Source: Acorus gramineus
Taxonomy: Eukaryota; Streptophyta; Magnoliopsida; Acorales; Acoraceae
Direction: 5' to 3'
Assembly: GCA_030737835.1 (NCBI GenBank)
Contig: CM060851.1
Span: forward strand, 1,798,001-1,862,000
DNA: 64,000 nucleotides
Shown: piece by piece, positions 47,076 to 60,100 of the stretch
Position numbering within the stretch: position 1 is the stretch's first letter
Layout: each line of letters opens with the position of its first letter
Notes under the pieces: generated by a model
Database searches by the model: none
What the model saw: the letters and a program-made list of their open reading frames with translations, nothing else
Told to the model about the DNA's origin: nothing
Translations under genes and position numbers: made by a program

Positions 47076-48189
47076 GTTTAACTCAGAGTGTTATTTAAAT
47101 TTAAACAAGTGTTTTGAGGGGGTTGTATGGACTTAATAAAAAGTCAGGGGGTTATATGAATTTTGGACAATTTATATGGAGTTATTTGAACTTTTTATTT
47201 TCTGACAGTTTATACGGGGTTATTTGAATTTTTACCTTTATATTAATTACAAGAGATATAACAAGTGTACATTACAAAGGGTGTCCATGACTCATGTCTT
47301 ATATATCTCGTTAAAAATACAGTAAAGCATATACTATGTTAGATGATGTATATATTTCATTAATTATTTTCTTAAATCTACTAAAATTGAATTCATTCAA
47401 TTTGAAATAGAGCGTTGCATACTTTTTATCAATAAGCATACTTTCAAAGGGTGTCAATTGACCATGAGATATTGTAAGTGTACATACTATAGTAAAAAAA
47501 AAAAAAAAAAATACAAGTGATATGACAAACATAGAGATATTTAATCAATTTTGTAAATGTATTCTGATTATGCGACGCGCTAAAAACTTTTGAAATGAAA
47601 AGATGAGAACGACAATTAGGTAATTTTTAAAAATATAGATGAATATAATAAACCATCAAAACTAAATGGTGTCCATAAATATATGAGGTATTCAATCATG
47701 AATTTTTTAGGACATTCTAAATAGTTTAGACTCCACTGACTACTCATAAAAATTGAAGATTGAAAATGGTGTCTAAGAACAATTCTCCAGTGATCATAGC
47801 ACAACGATTTAGAGTTTACAAAAGAATTTTTCATGAGATCATAGAGCCTTTCTAGTTTAACTGTAAGGTCAACCATGAGGTCCCTCCAATCAAAGAGCCC
47901 TAGTTGACCGTGATATATTGACTAGTATAATAATGGTAAAGTTTTTTTAAAAAAAATGATATTCTTACATTACCACCTAACAAAAGATATTGGGAATAAT
48001 CTTTTGCTACTAGAAAAGCATTTAACCAATCTATCTCAGAGATGAAATAGTACCATTTTCACCCATTAGTATAAATAAAATCAATAACCTTACAAATTAT
48101 TAATAAAACAAATAGATGCATCACTCAACCCTTTCCTCTCTTTATATTACCACACAAGGGAAAAACTTAGCATATAAACAAACAAATGT
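47076..48189. other. AT-rich intergenic, no gene seen
   Basis: 47101-47230 carries repeats of GGGGTTATATGAATTT type, like the ends of the elements at 5.2 and 7.4-9.5 kb. Nothing else recognisable. Confidence 0.5.
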
Positions 48190-48559
48190 AACATATTCCA
48201 AATGCCAGGCATAAGTAAAAGTGGTTTACATCACAAGACCAAAAGTGGATTAAGTTCTCAAGTATGACAATACTCTACATCGTGGTATATTTGACCAAAA
48301 AAAATAAAATAATATTCCCCTATTAACACCAAAAACATTTTCAATTGAGATTAAAGGAAAATCAATTTCACACAGAAATTGAAAAATAAAACAACCAAGA
48401 TCAATCACACCATAAGCTGTTGCAGAGTAAAACAGCAAGATTGTCATCACAGAAACAATGCAACAGGCATTACAACCACCACAAAAAAACCACATAGAAC
48501 CATAACCAAAAACAATAGTCTGCATTCACAATGTATAATGCTATGTACACTGGTATCAC
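48190..48559. repeat. Duplicate of 45221-45617, copy 2 (MULE-gene 3' flank)
   Basis: Collinear with 45221-45617. It lies 158 bp beyond the stop codon of the minus-strand MULE-derived gene, where a 3' UTR would be. Confidence 0.85.
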
Positions 48560-48716
48560 ATAATTCAACTCAAAAGATAATCATAACACGATTAAACTGC
48601 TCTACGTATGGTAGCAAAATCGATTCAATCATAATCTCAAATGATGATAAAGAAAATCCAGCTATGCTAACTAAATTCACAGATGGAAGAAACTAAAACC
48701 CCAAAATTGATATCGA

Positions 48717-51198
48717 TCAAACAGGCGCGGTGCAAGTTGTCCTGAAATGGCCTGTTCGGTTGCAGCGACTGCAATGCACGACTCGTTTCACCCCCTCATG
48801 GTCCCCCGCACGAACACGCTTCTTCCTCTGCCGACTGGGCGGCGTAAAAGACTTAGGCGGATTGATAACAATGTCTTCCTCACCGGGCAACTCATCCCAC
48901 ATGCTCTTGTCCGGGATAGGATGTATAGACTGCGAGTAAGTCCTCCGATACGATGCGACCGTGAAGCAACTCTCCGTGAACCTATGCATAAGACTTATCA
49001 ATTATCCAAAAAATATCTGTGTCTACTTTGAAACTGCATCTGGAAGATAAAAAATGATCTAATATTCGAATATGCAGAAAAATATCCAAATCCATTGGAA
49101 AAGTATATTATTTGTATCACATATTGTTCAAGTACAATTATTCCGTATGCTTAATTATAATCTTAAAAATTTAAATAACTATTATATTTTCTTTATATGG
49201 AAGCAAGCGAGACGATCATAAGTCTTGATTTTAATTCTCTCGATCTCTTTTATATGTCTTGTTAATCACCAAACCAGTGTCTATGTTTAGTCATGTCAGT
49301 TATCTGAAAAAATCCATAAAAGAACATATTCTGAATTCGAATATTAATACCGTTCAAGTATATGATATAAATATTAAAGCATCATTGAAGTATAAGATAT
49401 AAATATTAAAGTATATGATCCATTCACAAATTTACCTGTACACGTTCTGACGGCAAGAGAGGAGCACCGCCACCGCGTGCGCGCAGGGCAGCCCATAGAG
49501 CTGCCACCCGCGGCAAGAGCAGCAACGGTTCCGAATGTCAACAACGTTCGGGCCTTCATTCGACGCCAAGACCTCAAACTCCGCCTCGTTCGCCACGACC
49601 ACCGTGTACCCCCTTGCGCACTCGATGGCCTCCAACACCCGCTCCTCCGCGGATGGCACGAGCACCATCGTCCATCGCATGCTCGCCTCCCTCCGCTCAT
49701 TGAACCATGTCATCAGCTGTCGTCGAATGTGCTCCATCATCTGCACGATTGGGAGGCTGGAAGCCTCCCGCACCCAACCGTTCACCGATTCATCCGCATT
49801 CGCCGTCAATTGCCCGAACCGGGTCCCCTCGAAGTACGCGGTGGCCCAGAGCCGCGGCGGGACTCCTCGCACCCAACGCGCGGCGTCGCGCGAGTACCCC
49901 TCGATCTCGAGCACCTTCGATTCGAACCCGAGCACCGTCGGCGCGTGCGCGGCCTCCCAAAAGAGGCTGACAAGCATGCCACTGTTGTTGAACTCCATGC
50001 GGAAGCTCTCGCTGAGGTGGCGCAGGCAGAACCCGTGGAAGGCAGTGGGGAAGCACGCATCGACGCCTTCGACGATCCCCTTCCTCCGATCGGACAGCAC
50101 GGTCAGCCTCGGCATGTTCTCCGTGTTCGCCTCCAACAAGTCCCGCATCTCCGACAAGAACCACATCCAATTCATGTCGCTCTCTTCGTTGACGACCCCG
50201 AAAGCGAGCGGAAACGGCGCGCCGTCCCCGTCGAACCCCGTCGCGAAAAGCAAAGCCCCGAACCGATCGAGCCCGAGGAGCGGGCGACACGCGTTCACGA
50301 ACCCGTGGATCGACGCGTGGAACGAGATGAACAGGCGGTGGAAACAACCGTCCGACGGGTTGCGGTACACGTTCGCGACGCTCCCCGGGTTCGCGCGCCT
50401 GACCTGCTCGCAATACCGGGGGAGCAAGCGATAGCCTTCCTCAAATGAGCATCGAATGGCGGCCATGACGCGCTCCTTCCCCCGCCACGCCTGCTTGTAA
50501 GACAAGGTGATGCCATGGACCTTGTGAATCTCTTCGAGGATGTCTTTGGGCTTGCAATGCGGGTCCTCGCGGAGGCGGTCCTCGACTGAGTTGGCGACCC
50601 ACTGGACCGACGCCTGGTGGTGGCCCAAATGCGCGATGCCTCCGCAGGCGTGGGTGCCGTGGATGGTTCGGATGGTGAAGGTCGGGATCCCAGGGAGCTT
50701 CGCAGCGTGGACGCGCCACGGGCACCCCTCGCTCGCGCACTTGGCGGTGAAGCGGGACTTGTCGGACTTCACGGTCTGGATCTCGAAGTGGCACGCGATG
50801 GCCGCGTCGCGCAGCGCGCGCCGGCAGGCCTTCACGTCGGGGAATTCTTGCCCGACCGCGAGGTCGTGGTTCGGGTGGATCGAAAGGGCGCGGTTTTGGG
50901 TGGGTGTGAATGGGACTTGTTGGATTGGGTGGATTGTCAGGGCGAGGTGGTTGTCGTCGAATTCGGAGTTCTCGGAGAGGACGAGTTCTTGGTTTTCTAA
51001 GAGGACTAGTTGGTGGGATTGGGTGAGAGGATCCAGATTTTCATGGTTTGGTCCGAGGACTAGTTTGTTGTCTAGGTCGCCTTCGCTTTCATAGTGGTGG
51101 TGGTGGAGGCCGATGTTGGGGTCTTGACCCAACCCAAAATCATGGGTTTGAATGGGACCCAAATCGTGATTGGGTAGGAAAAGATGATGATTTGTCAT
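48717..51198 (-). CDS. Domesticated MULE transposase, MUSTANG-like protein
   Basis: MUSTANG (MUG) proteins are plant genes derived from Mutator-like transposases and kept for growth and flowering functions, without terminal inverted repeats. Two coding exons on the minus strand, 51198-49436 and 48981-48717, join in phase (AG|G, Arg588) to give 675 aa. In order: a His/Asn/Leu-rich N-terminus (1-115), a MuDR-type DNA-binding region (about 119-185, with C154, C159, H163), and a MULE transposase domain (about 295-400, with GLD311, WFLSE350, LSD370RRKG and CLRHL). A SWIM finger (C560-x-C562...C572-x-H574) and a CCHC knuckle at the tail (C658, C661, H666, C671) follow. No PB1 domain is visible. The segment after GLD311 looks short compared with active MULEs. 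A possible 5'-UTR intron acceptor (TTATTGCAG) sits at 51229. Exon 1 is very GC-rich. No flanking TIRs were found. Confidence 0.85.
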
Positions 51199-51660
51199 TG
51201 AATGATCTTACGATAGCCCGAACAAAGCCTGCAATAACAATCCGAACTTCAAATAATAATAATGAATCTTCAGAAGATGAGATTTTTCTGAAACGATAGA
51301 TCAAACTCACCGAATTCAAAGACTTCAAAGGACTAAATCCGAATCGGAGAGAGACCCAACACAACTTTTTAAGAGGTTCAGAAGAAGCACATCAGAAACC
51401 CGAGAAATCGAAGAAGAGAGGGTACTGATTTCGATGGGGGGGTTTTAGGGAAGGAGAGAGGGCAAAAGAGGGATTTTGATTGTTTGAATGAGAGTGTGAG
51501 AGGGGGGTCTTTGGCGGGTTATTTGGGGGAGGAAATATTAATAGAAAAATAGGGTTTTTGAAGGAGAGAGAAGGGCAAATGATTTGGGAGGAGTTGCAGG
51601 GGCAGAAGGGGGGTTTGGGGGTGATGAGAGGAGAAAAAAAGGAGTTTTTTTTTTAGGTTA
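51199..51660 (-). promoter_or_regulatory. MULE-gene 5' UTR and proximal promoter
   Basis: On the minus strand an acceptor-like TTATTGCAG at 51229-51237 suggests a non-coding first exon further upstream (about 51290-51430, purine-poor, GA-rich on +). No TATA box is obvious. Sequence is GA/CT-rich as in many plant 5' UTRs. Confidence 0.4.
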
Positions 51661-52605
51661 AATTTGATTGATTTGGTTGGTTATTTATTAAGAATCTTTA
51701 ATGGCCAAGACTAGGGCGGCGAAACCCTAATTTCCACTTTTAATCTGTTTTGTTTTTGTGTTTATCTTTGATTAAGGAGTGTGAGAGATCTAGTTAGTTA
51801 AGATTAGGGTTGGTTGGGGTTGTGATATTGATCAAGGGCCGTTTGTAATTCATTTTTAAAAAGAGTTTATGTTATGCATCGATTAAAATTATTTATTTGA
51901 AAAAGTTATTAAGTAATTATTTTTGGTAGAAACTATTTTGTTGACTTTTTAAACATAAAAATAAAAAATTGAAATTCAATAATACTGGAACCAGTAAAAA
52001 TTTATTTTACTAAAGAAAATCTATCTATTCTTGATAATTAGACATATATTGACATTATTGAAAAAATATATTCATTAAAAAATTCAATTTTTATTTTATT
52101 TAATAATTGAAGTGAATTGGAAAATTCTAAAAAAAATATTGAAAAAATCATACTAGTATGATATATATATTTATATTGTACATTGCTTAAATTCTAAATT
52201 CCATTATTTAATATATTTATAATTTTTTTTATAGTCTTTAAAAAAAAAAAAAAATTTATAATAGTATGTATGGATGAGGGTGTACATAGTGCTGAACATA
52301 TTCATTTCCTTAATAACATATTTATAAATGGCTATGAAAATTAAATTATCTAATAAGATCCATTAATATTGACCCCTAGATCGATTCCACCACCGTCCCC
52401 TTTCTCTTTATCCTCTCTCACCCCCCTCTCCATCACATCCTCCCTGATCACCGTCACCTCCTCACCTCTCACCACCTCCGCGCACCCGAAGATGGAGTTT
52501 CACGTTGAAGGTTTTTTTTTTTAACCCACCCCTATTTATTTTTTTTACTATGTGAATATATATTATATAAAAGTTAAAAAAGGTACATTCAATTTGTTTG
52601 ATGGA
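51661..52605. other. AT-rich intergenic with a short CT-rich patch
   Basis: 52375-52510 is C/T-rich (CACCACCGTCCCC type) and ends at ATGGAGTTTCACG followed by a T-run. It may be a gene-start scrap captured by a transposon, but nothing identifiable. The rest is empty. Confidence 0.45.
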
Positions 52606-52890
52606 TAAATTTAATTTTTAGTTTTAAGTCCCCACAAACCATCATATTTAGTAATCGATCCCTCCCTTCTTCATATTTAGGTTTTAGTTCCCCGATTTAA
52701 AGGATAATTCATGGATAGGTCCCTCACAGGGACTAAAAAGTAAATTAAATAATTTATGGATAGGTTCCTCTTAGGGACTAAAAATGAACTATCATTTAAA
52801 TCTGGGGATTAAAACCTAAATACGAAGAAGGGAGGGATCGATCACTAAATATGATGGTTCGTAGGGACTTAAAACTAAAAATCCCTAAAT
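52606..52890. repeat. MITE-like hairpin element (about 285 bp)
   Basis: Left arm about 52606-52700 and right arm about 52795-52890 are inverted copies. Both contain TTTTAGTTTTAAGTCCC, ATCGATCCCTCCCTTCTTC and TTTAGGTTTTAGTYCCC (the right arm complemented). The centre holds two direct GGATAGGTYCCTC / AGGGACTAAAAA motifs. No ORF. Superfamily not determined. Confidence 0.8.
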
Positions 52891-53200
52891 TTATACTTCC
52901 AGAGAAGCTTAAAATGTGTTAAAAATTATACAAGTTATTAACCAGAGATAAACCAAAACAATTCCATATATACTTGAACTGAACCCAGGAACTTCCCTTT
53001 GGATTAAATTCTTTTGTTCTTCTGGTGTTAATTGTCCATTGTCGGCAATAAATGAATTTTTTTCGTGGAAAAAAAATGCATATAACACTTACTGTTCCAG
53101 AATTTATCAAAATAACAGATTGATTATATGTAAATTCGTATTACATAGAGAGATGTACGTAAAGTAGTATTACATGAGAGTATCTGATAAATCTATAACA

Positions 53201-53332
53201 GAAATGATTGTTATCTATAGACCAATAGAATGTAATTCATATTCGAAATGATTGTTATCAATAGACCAATAGAATGTAATTCATATTCGAAATGATTGTT
53301 ATCAATAGACCAATAGAATGTAATTCATATTC
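53201..53332. repeat. Tandem array, 3 x 44 bp
   Basis: Three head-to-tail copies (53201, 53245, 53289) of a unit starting GAAATGATTGTTATCAATAG. Copy 1 has CTATAG instead of CAATAG; the others are identical. Not CRISPR-like, as there are no spacers. Confidence 0.97.
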
Positions 53333-54117
53333 AAAACTATTTATAAACATTTTGTAAAAGTGATGCCAATGAAAGAAACAAAGAAGAACTCATGAAATGT
53401 TCAATTCACAATGAGAACTCATGTTTCCTGAATAACACTAACAAATCCCATTTTATCTGTTCAGTACTTCAGTGCAACAGAAATCAAACCCCCATATTCA
53501 GTTCTTTAGTACGCACTCAAGTTAAGGGACTCCACCAGGACAAGGTTGCAAGCACTTCAATATCACAGAAAGAAAAATGTTACACTACGTCATTCTTACA
53601 TTCTCTTTTCGGACTGAATATGTTTTGCAGCATGTACTTATTTAATGAAATATATGACTCAAAAAGCAAAGTCCACGCTCGAATGAGTTAAATGCATACA
53701 TTTTTACAATTTTTGTAATAGAATATATTGACATAGTAGATTATATAATCTATTAGAAATTTCATGTATTGTGTTAGATGACGTGACATCTGCAAAAATC
53801 TACAAATGTAAGCAAATATGGAATCCATGAAAGGAAAATTCTTGAAGGGTTTTTACAGCCAAATCAGATTACAAATACAAGCAGTTTCAGGATACTGGCA
53901 AATACTGCAGACAAAAAGACGTGCAGGAGAATACAACTGAAATATCAAATATCACCACCCAATATGGGAATTATGAAAAAAAATCACAATGTGAACTATT
54001 TCAAAAAAACAAGCTCCATAACTCTGATTGAATGTAAAAATTATGATGCGGCTGCGAATCCAGTGCCTTTCAACGGCTACCACAACTAATATGTATGAAT
54101 AAAAAAATCATCACCAT
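53333..54117. other. 3' flank of the pfkB gene, no gene seen
   Basis: Includes a chance ORF at 53392-53691 with no recognised family. The last 200-300 bp before 54118 are likely the kinase gene's 3' UTR. Confidence 0.5.
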
Positions 54118-57100
54118 TCAAGATGGCACAGCCTGTTTTTTTCGTATACTCTCAAGTTTAGGTAGAAGTTCAGAAACTACCTTCTGTATAGAGACATGGG
54201 CAATCCTGCTATTGCTTCCGTTTACAGTGTTCTTTGAGAGTGCCATGATTTCAGGTGTTTCAGAATTCTCATGAACTATATCGCTCCACATACCATCATC
54301 TTCATTGATGTTAGATTCCCTCAACAGCTCCAAAACTTTATCTAAGCTGGCGACATTTCTTCCTGCACCACAACCAGTGGCAGTGGCAGCACCAACTGCA
54401 TTTGCGAGCACTAATGTGTGTAGTGGAGGCAAGCGGTGAAGATAACCATATGCAACTGCGGCGGTAAAACTATCTCCGCATCCCACAGTGTCGACAACAT
54501 CCACCTAAACAGAATTCATATAATAAAACAAGGCCACATAAGATATTACATTGTTTAAATTGTGAAATGATATTTTTCAAATTTTTAAGTATGTTATTTT
54601 TAAGATGTCGCACTTCAGTGCTGGTATATTATGTTGGTCAAGGAAAAATTTTACATTTTCCATTATGAATGTAAAAGTCCATTCACTAATTTAATTGATA
54701 ATGGAGAAAAGAATATATCATAACAAATGGAAATGGAGATGGTACCTTAAATGAAGGTGCGCAAGAAATATTAGACGTTGTAATAAGAATGGAACCTTTT
54801 CCCCCCATTTTAATGACAACCCATTTAGGACGCGTCCCTTTCTTGATTAGCTCTTGTCCTGCCAAGATTGGGTTCGATATCCCCGTTAAGGATTCTACCT
54901 GTTTCATGGTTTGTAATAGCATCACTGATTGGACTAAATAAAAACAAAATATTAGTACAAGGCATAACTTATATAATAATGTCAGGAAAGGGAGGAAAAG
55001 GTTTTTTTTACACATTTCATAGGGTAATGGAGTAAGTGGTTTGCCTCTGTGTGTGTCTGTGTGGGTGGGGGGGGGGGGATCATTTTTACAGAGTTGGGAA
55101 AATATTTTAAGAACAAAACTCAGAAATGACAATTTTTTAGAATTCAACTTTTACTGAGTTTTTCGAAATCAAAAGGAGAGAACATCGGATGTTATCTTAA
55201 AACTGACATGAGTAATAAAACAAAGAAGTTACTAAGAAAAGAAGAAGAAATGAATCAAAGTACTTCTAGACCTGCATTTTTAGATCTGGCTAATGCTTTC
55301 TCAGAGTTAAGAACCAACTAATTGAACCCCCAAAAGGGGACGATTACATCCACACCATATGAGAAACTCACCCCATTATCTCACCCACCCCATTCTTTTT
55401 TGCCAATCACTAAACTCACCCTTCAATATATATATATGTGTGTGTGTGTGAAACAACCCACCTCAACCTAGCCCGCCCCATTCTAACTGATCCCTTCCCT
55501 TTTAACCCCTAATTTTTTTTTGCCAATCACAACCCTACCTTCACCGCCGCCACCAACGACGAAATCCCCCTCCCCAAAGACCGGAAGCTCCTCCTCTGAC
55601 CGGGCTCACCGATTCCACCGCCTCCCCGCTGACCAACATCCGAATCCTCGCTTGGTCCATCCTCACCATCCCCATCTCACAGACCCAGCTATTCAAGGTC
55701 TCACTGTGGAGGCACCTAAAGAAGCCGCCTTTACCGTCGGAGATGGGACGGAGGAGGTGGAGGAGGCGGGTGAAGCTATTTCCAAAGTGGGCCTTGCAGG
55801 ATTGGAAAGGGGCGAAGGAGGAGGGGGTCCATGGGAGGAAGGAGGGGAGGGTGGGTGAGGGCTCAAGGGAGTGGTGGTGACCTGTTTGGGTGTGGGCTTC
55901 CTCTGTTTTAAAAGAACAAAAACAGTTTTTTTTTCAATAATTTATCTGGGGTAGGTTTCTAACTATATGGTGTGGGTATATCTGCACCCAAATAAAAATT
56001 CTCATCCTTATCCAAATGGCATTAGTGGAATTTAGCATCACAACCTAAAATGCAAGAATGTATTATTTCCAGCCATGCCTGAAAAACAATCCCATTCATT
56101 GTTTGAGAAGAATGCTTCATGATCTCAATTTGTTTACATTGATAAATATCTCCAGCATCTGATAATTAATCTGACAATTATGTTTATAAATTGGTGAATT
56201 CCCAAATAAAACCCACACCATAACACCTAAAAACAAGAAAAATGAACTCCGAATGTTTAAATAGGTACTCCACCAGATAATTTCAGTCTTCATTGTTGAT
56301 TACTGCCTCCCTAATGTGTAAGTTTTAAGAAGTTTCCAACCACTATATCCCCTGTTTTCTCTACATAACAAAACCTTTATATTGTATTAAAATCCAAAAG
56401 ATGTTAATAATTAACTAAATACTAACGTGTCACTGAGGAAGAATGAATAATCTGGAATTGAGCATAAAAGCATTCCATTTTTACAGAATCTAACAAAAAT
56501 TAGTCACAACAACTTTTCTCCTAAAAAAGGAACCATAACTGTTTATTTCTTCTTCTTTATTTTAGATGAAAAACCATCACCAATAATTAATCAGTTATTC
56601 TGCAATCAGAAGCAAGCAACACTCGAGAAAGTAAATCATTTTTCAAATTTAAACAAAAGACCATGTAAAACATTGGAAAACTACAAACAAGGCTGGTCTT
56701 GGGGTAAGGCCACCAAGACAATTGTATAGGGGCCCCATCCGAAGAGGGCCCCTGAACCATTTGATCAATGAAATGTGTCATTTTTTGCAATTAAAAATGG
56801 TATCTCAACCGACTTTCTCACTCTATTTAATAACCTTAAATCAAGCCCAAAATTTCTACTCTCCCCAAATCTCTCTAACCATAATGATAACATGTAATTG
56901 AATTTTAATGATATAGTGTTTAATCATTCTTTTAAAGGTTTTTTTTCCGTAAAAAATTTATTATTTCTATTAAATGCATATGATAATGTAGAATGTTTTA
57001 ATTTGAATGATTATATACTATTGTGTATCTATTTTGTAATATTTGTAACTTAAAATAAAATGACATGTCATATTCAAACAATCTAGATATTTTTTTGTAA

Positions 57101-60100
57101 AATATTTGGGGCCCCGCTTTAGGGCCCAGCCAAAAAATTCAATTCTCATGGCCGGCCTTGACTACAAATATAGATTCAAGTTTAATCATATCAAGAATGA
57201 TGAAGAATAACTAACCTCATCAGATGTCAAAAGAAGAACATCACTCAGTTTTAGATAAAGCGAAAGGGCTTTCTGTTCATCAGGCATCCCACTAAAAAGA
57301 GTCCTTCCACGTGGCCCAGGATCAAAAAACGTTGTTGTTCCAGCATCCATAGCGCAGAGAAGTGCAGATATAATGACAGAGGGAGAAAGCTCATCGAAAA
57401 CGTAACCATTGCAAAAAAGAATCTTTGATTGTCTGATAGCCTTCTGAACTTGCCCGGAAAGTTCGTTCATCCAACTGAATGCAGGCTCCTTGCTGAAATC
57501 AGCTCGACTGATCAAGCAAAACAAATACAATAACTTCAGCTATTGAACATGCACAAGAAGCTTGTGCATTCACAGAATCTCAACATTAGATGACACTCAA
57601 ATACATTACATTTACCTGCAAAATCCATGCCTTTGAAATGGGTCCACCAAAACCCAGCACAAAAGCGTTTCATAATCTGCACTATGAAGGGCAGCAGCTT
57701 CAATGTCTTCATTCATTCCAACCATGTCAATACCCTCTTCCCGGAGCACATCCAGAAGAAAACGTCCATAAACCTCATCACCTACATGACCGAGGGCAAA
57801 GCAATGAAGCCCCAGCCTTGCTGCAGCAATGGATAAGTTGCAGTTACCGCCTGCTTCCCAATACCGCTACACATGGAAATATAATTATTTATGAAGTTAA
57901 TCTCATGCATTGTTCACATCAATCTAACAACCATCCACCACTAAGAATAATGTGAAGAAAAAGGCGGAAGCAAGATGGTATGGATTGATTAAGAAATAAA
58001 TAAAAATATGTGTCACATTTCTTATACAAAAAAAATGTGTCACATGTAAAAGGCATTTATTTTATAAAACAGTTACTGAGCAACTCCAATAAAGCTCCCA
58101 AGTCAGTCAGATAATTGTTTGTACATATGCATTGCACAGACAAGGAAGTGCGGTGACATTTTATTCGACACATCAATAATAAAGTATCACCCAACATTGT
58201 AAAGTTTAAGTTCATGATAGAAAGCACATCAAACTGTAAACATGTGGGATCACATATCCCCATCTACTATAACCCCTAAAAAGAAAAGGAAGTGAAATCC
58301 TCAGCACTGAGTTTAATTTGGGGGGTGAAATACTACTTGTTCGATCAAACATAGAGAAAACAATTTCTTGTAGTAGAGTAAAAAAAATCCAATAGTTTTG
58401 TTGTGTGCCTGAAAACTAAAGATTGTGGATTGAAGCTAAGGAGAACATCCCCAATTCAATGCCAAAATTGCCCCAAAGAGTTTCAAGTATTGGTCTTCAG
58501 TCTTGCAGTGGAGCTTCCTTGCTTAATAAGTACTTAGATTCTTGTGTATTTGAATTTCATGTCACGAGTTCAAGGATGCCACAAACAAATTGTTGTCCAA
58601 TGGTGGATGATGGAAGAATTACGATGTCACGGAAAATAAGAATCTAGGGTTTTGGATCTTTGATTTCAATAGGCGTATTTTTTGTAATCTTTTGATTTTT
58701 TTAGCAAATTTAAATATTAACTTTGATATTTTTTGTCACAAATAGAAGGGTTTGTGGTTATGTAACTGCTCGATGCAATGGTTCGAGTGTCAACTTCAAT
58801 ACAAATATTTATAGTCAAGACAGATAAATTATAATAGAATTTAGGTTTTGTCAGAAAATGAATTTGGAAAACAGCTCTTCACTTAAAATCACCTTTCCAA
58901 AATCGCTTTTCAAGAAACATACTTTTCTTAGAATCCTGAAAAGCTATCTTTTATAACTAAAATTTTATTTTGCTTTCTTTAAAATCTAGGATCATTAGAG
59001 CTCTTGGAAAGGGAAAAGGAGTTTTAAGTCCAACAAAAGAATAATCTCCCAAAGTTGTCCAAATCAGTTTCCAAACATTGCTTTAGAAGTGGTCTACGCC
59101 TAGAAATACTCATAAATTGTCATTGTACGGAAGCAACCATCACAGACAGATTGCACAATTGATCAAACAAGAAGACGACCATGCAGAATAAGGGTGGGTG
59201 TCACACCTTCAACAGTTTCTCCTCACTACGACTTCTTGTCATGTTGGGTTTGCCTCACTACACCTTGTTGTTCCACTCCTCTCTCCATAACCGTCTAAAC
59301 CTCGCACACACTCCTCCCTCTATAATTGTCTAAACCTTGCATGCCTGTCTTGCTTGATCGATTGGTAACAAATGACACTCAACAAGAGATGTCAATGGGA
59401 AAGGTCGGCACCGGGATTTTTTTTATATTATTATTATTAAATGGTAGAATCCAGCCTTATTTTATTGATGGAAGAGAATAACTGGAACCCGCCCAACCTC
59501 TAACTGTGTCACTCCAATCCCGTCCCATCCCACCTTGGGTATTGAACTTGTAAGTTGTAATCCATACCGCCTCCATTCAAAATCCACAAAACCCACCTTG
59601 TCCCACCCCATACCGTCCTACCCCTAAGTTGGGTCAATCTGAGCTCGACTTGATCACAAAATAGAAATAAAATGTAACACAAAAACATAAAACTCCCATT
59701 TAAAAATATGGAAGTAAATATTTTTTTCAACATAACCATATGTTCCAAAACACTTCGGTTTTCATTGAAGTATTCAATCTAAAACTCCCTTCAAAGCTTG
59801 ATTCAGTGAGCATGGGTGTTAAAACTTGAAACCGCCTATTTTTTGCATCAGGTTCCCAAAACTCAAAAGTTATATCAGACAAGTCATGTTATAATTTAAC
59901 TAGGATTTTTAAGTTCTATTGATAACAGTCCCTTTTTTTTTTAGCAATGTATTTAGCATTGGAAATACCACTATGAACATTCCTTCACGTCATCACCAAC
60001 AAAAAGTTCTCAACAATTCACAACAAACACAAATCACACAAAAACCCAACAATCCTTCAAAGAATCAAAAACCCCAAAACAAAGAACCACGTCAAACCTT

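Noticed and set aside
49477-50448. 323-codon open frame on + inside the MULE-derived gene (also 299 codons at 49535-50434 in another frame)
   Set aside because: It is antisense to the MULE exon. High GC there makes stops rare in all frames. The translations are Arg/Pro/His-rich without domains, while the minus frame has four recognisable modules.
50540-51094. 184-codon + ORF
   Set aside because: Complement of the MuDR region of the MULE-derived gene; no domain.
53201-53332. Evenly spaced repeats reminiscent of a CRISPR array
   Set aside because: The units abut with no spacers and the genome is a plant nuclear genome.
58423-58647. 74-codon ORF inside pfkB intron 1
   Set aside because: Unsupported by splice sites or homology.
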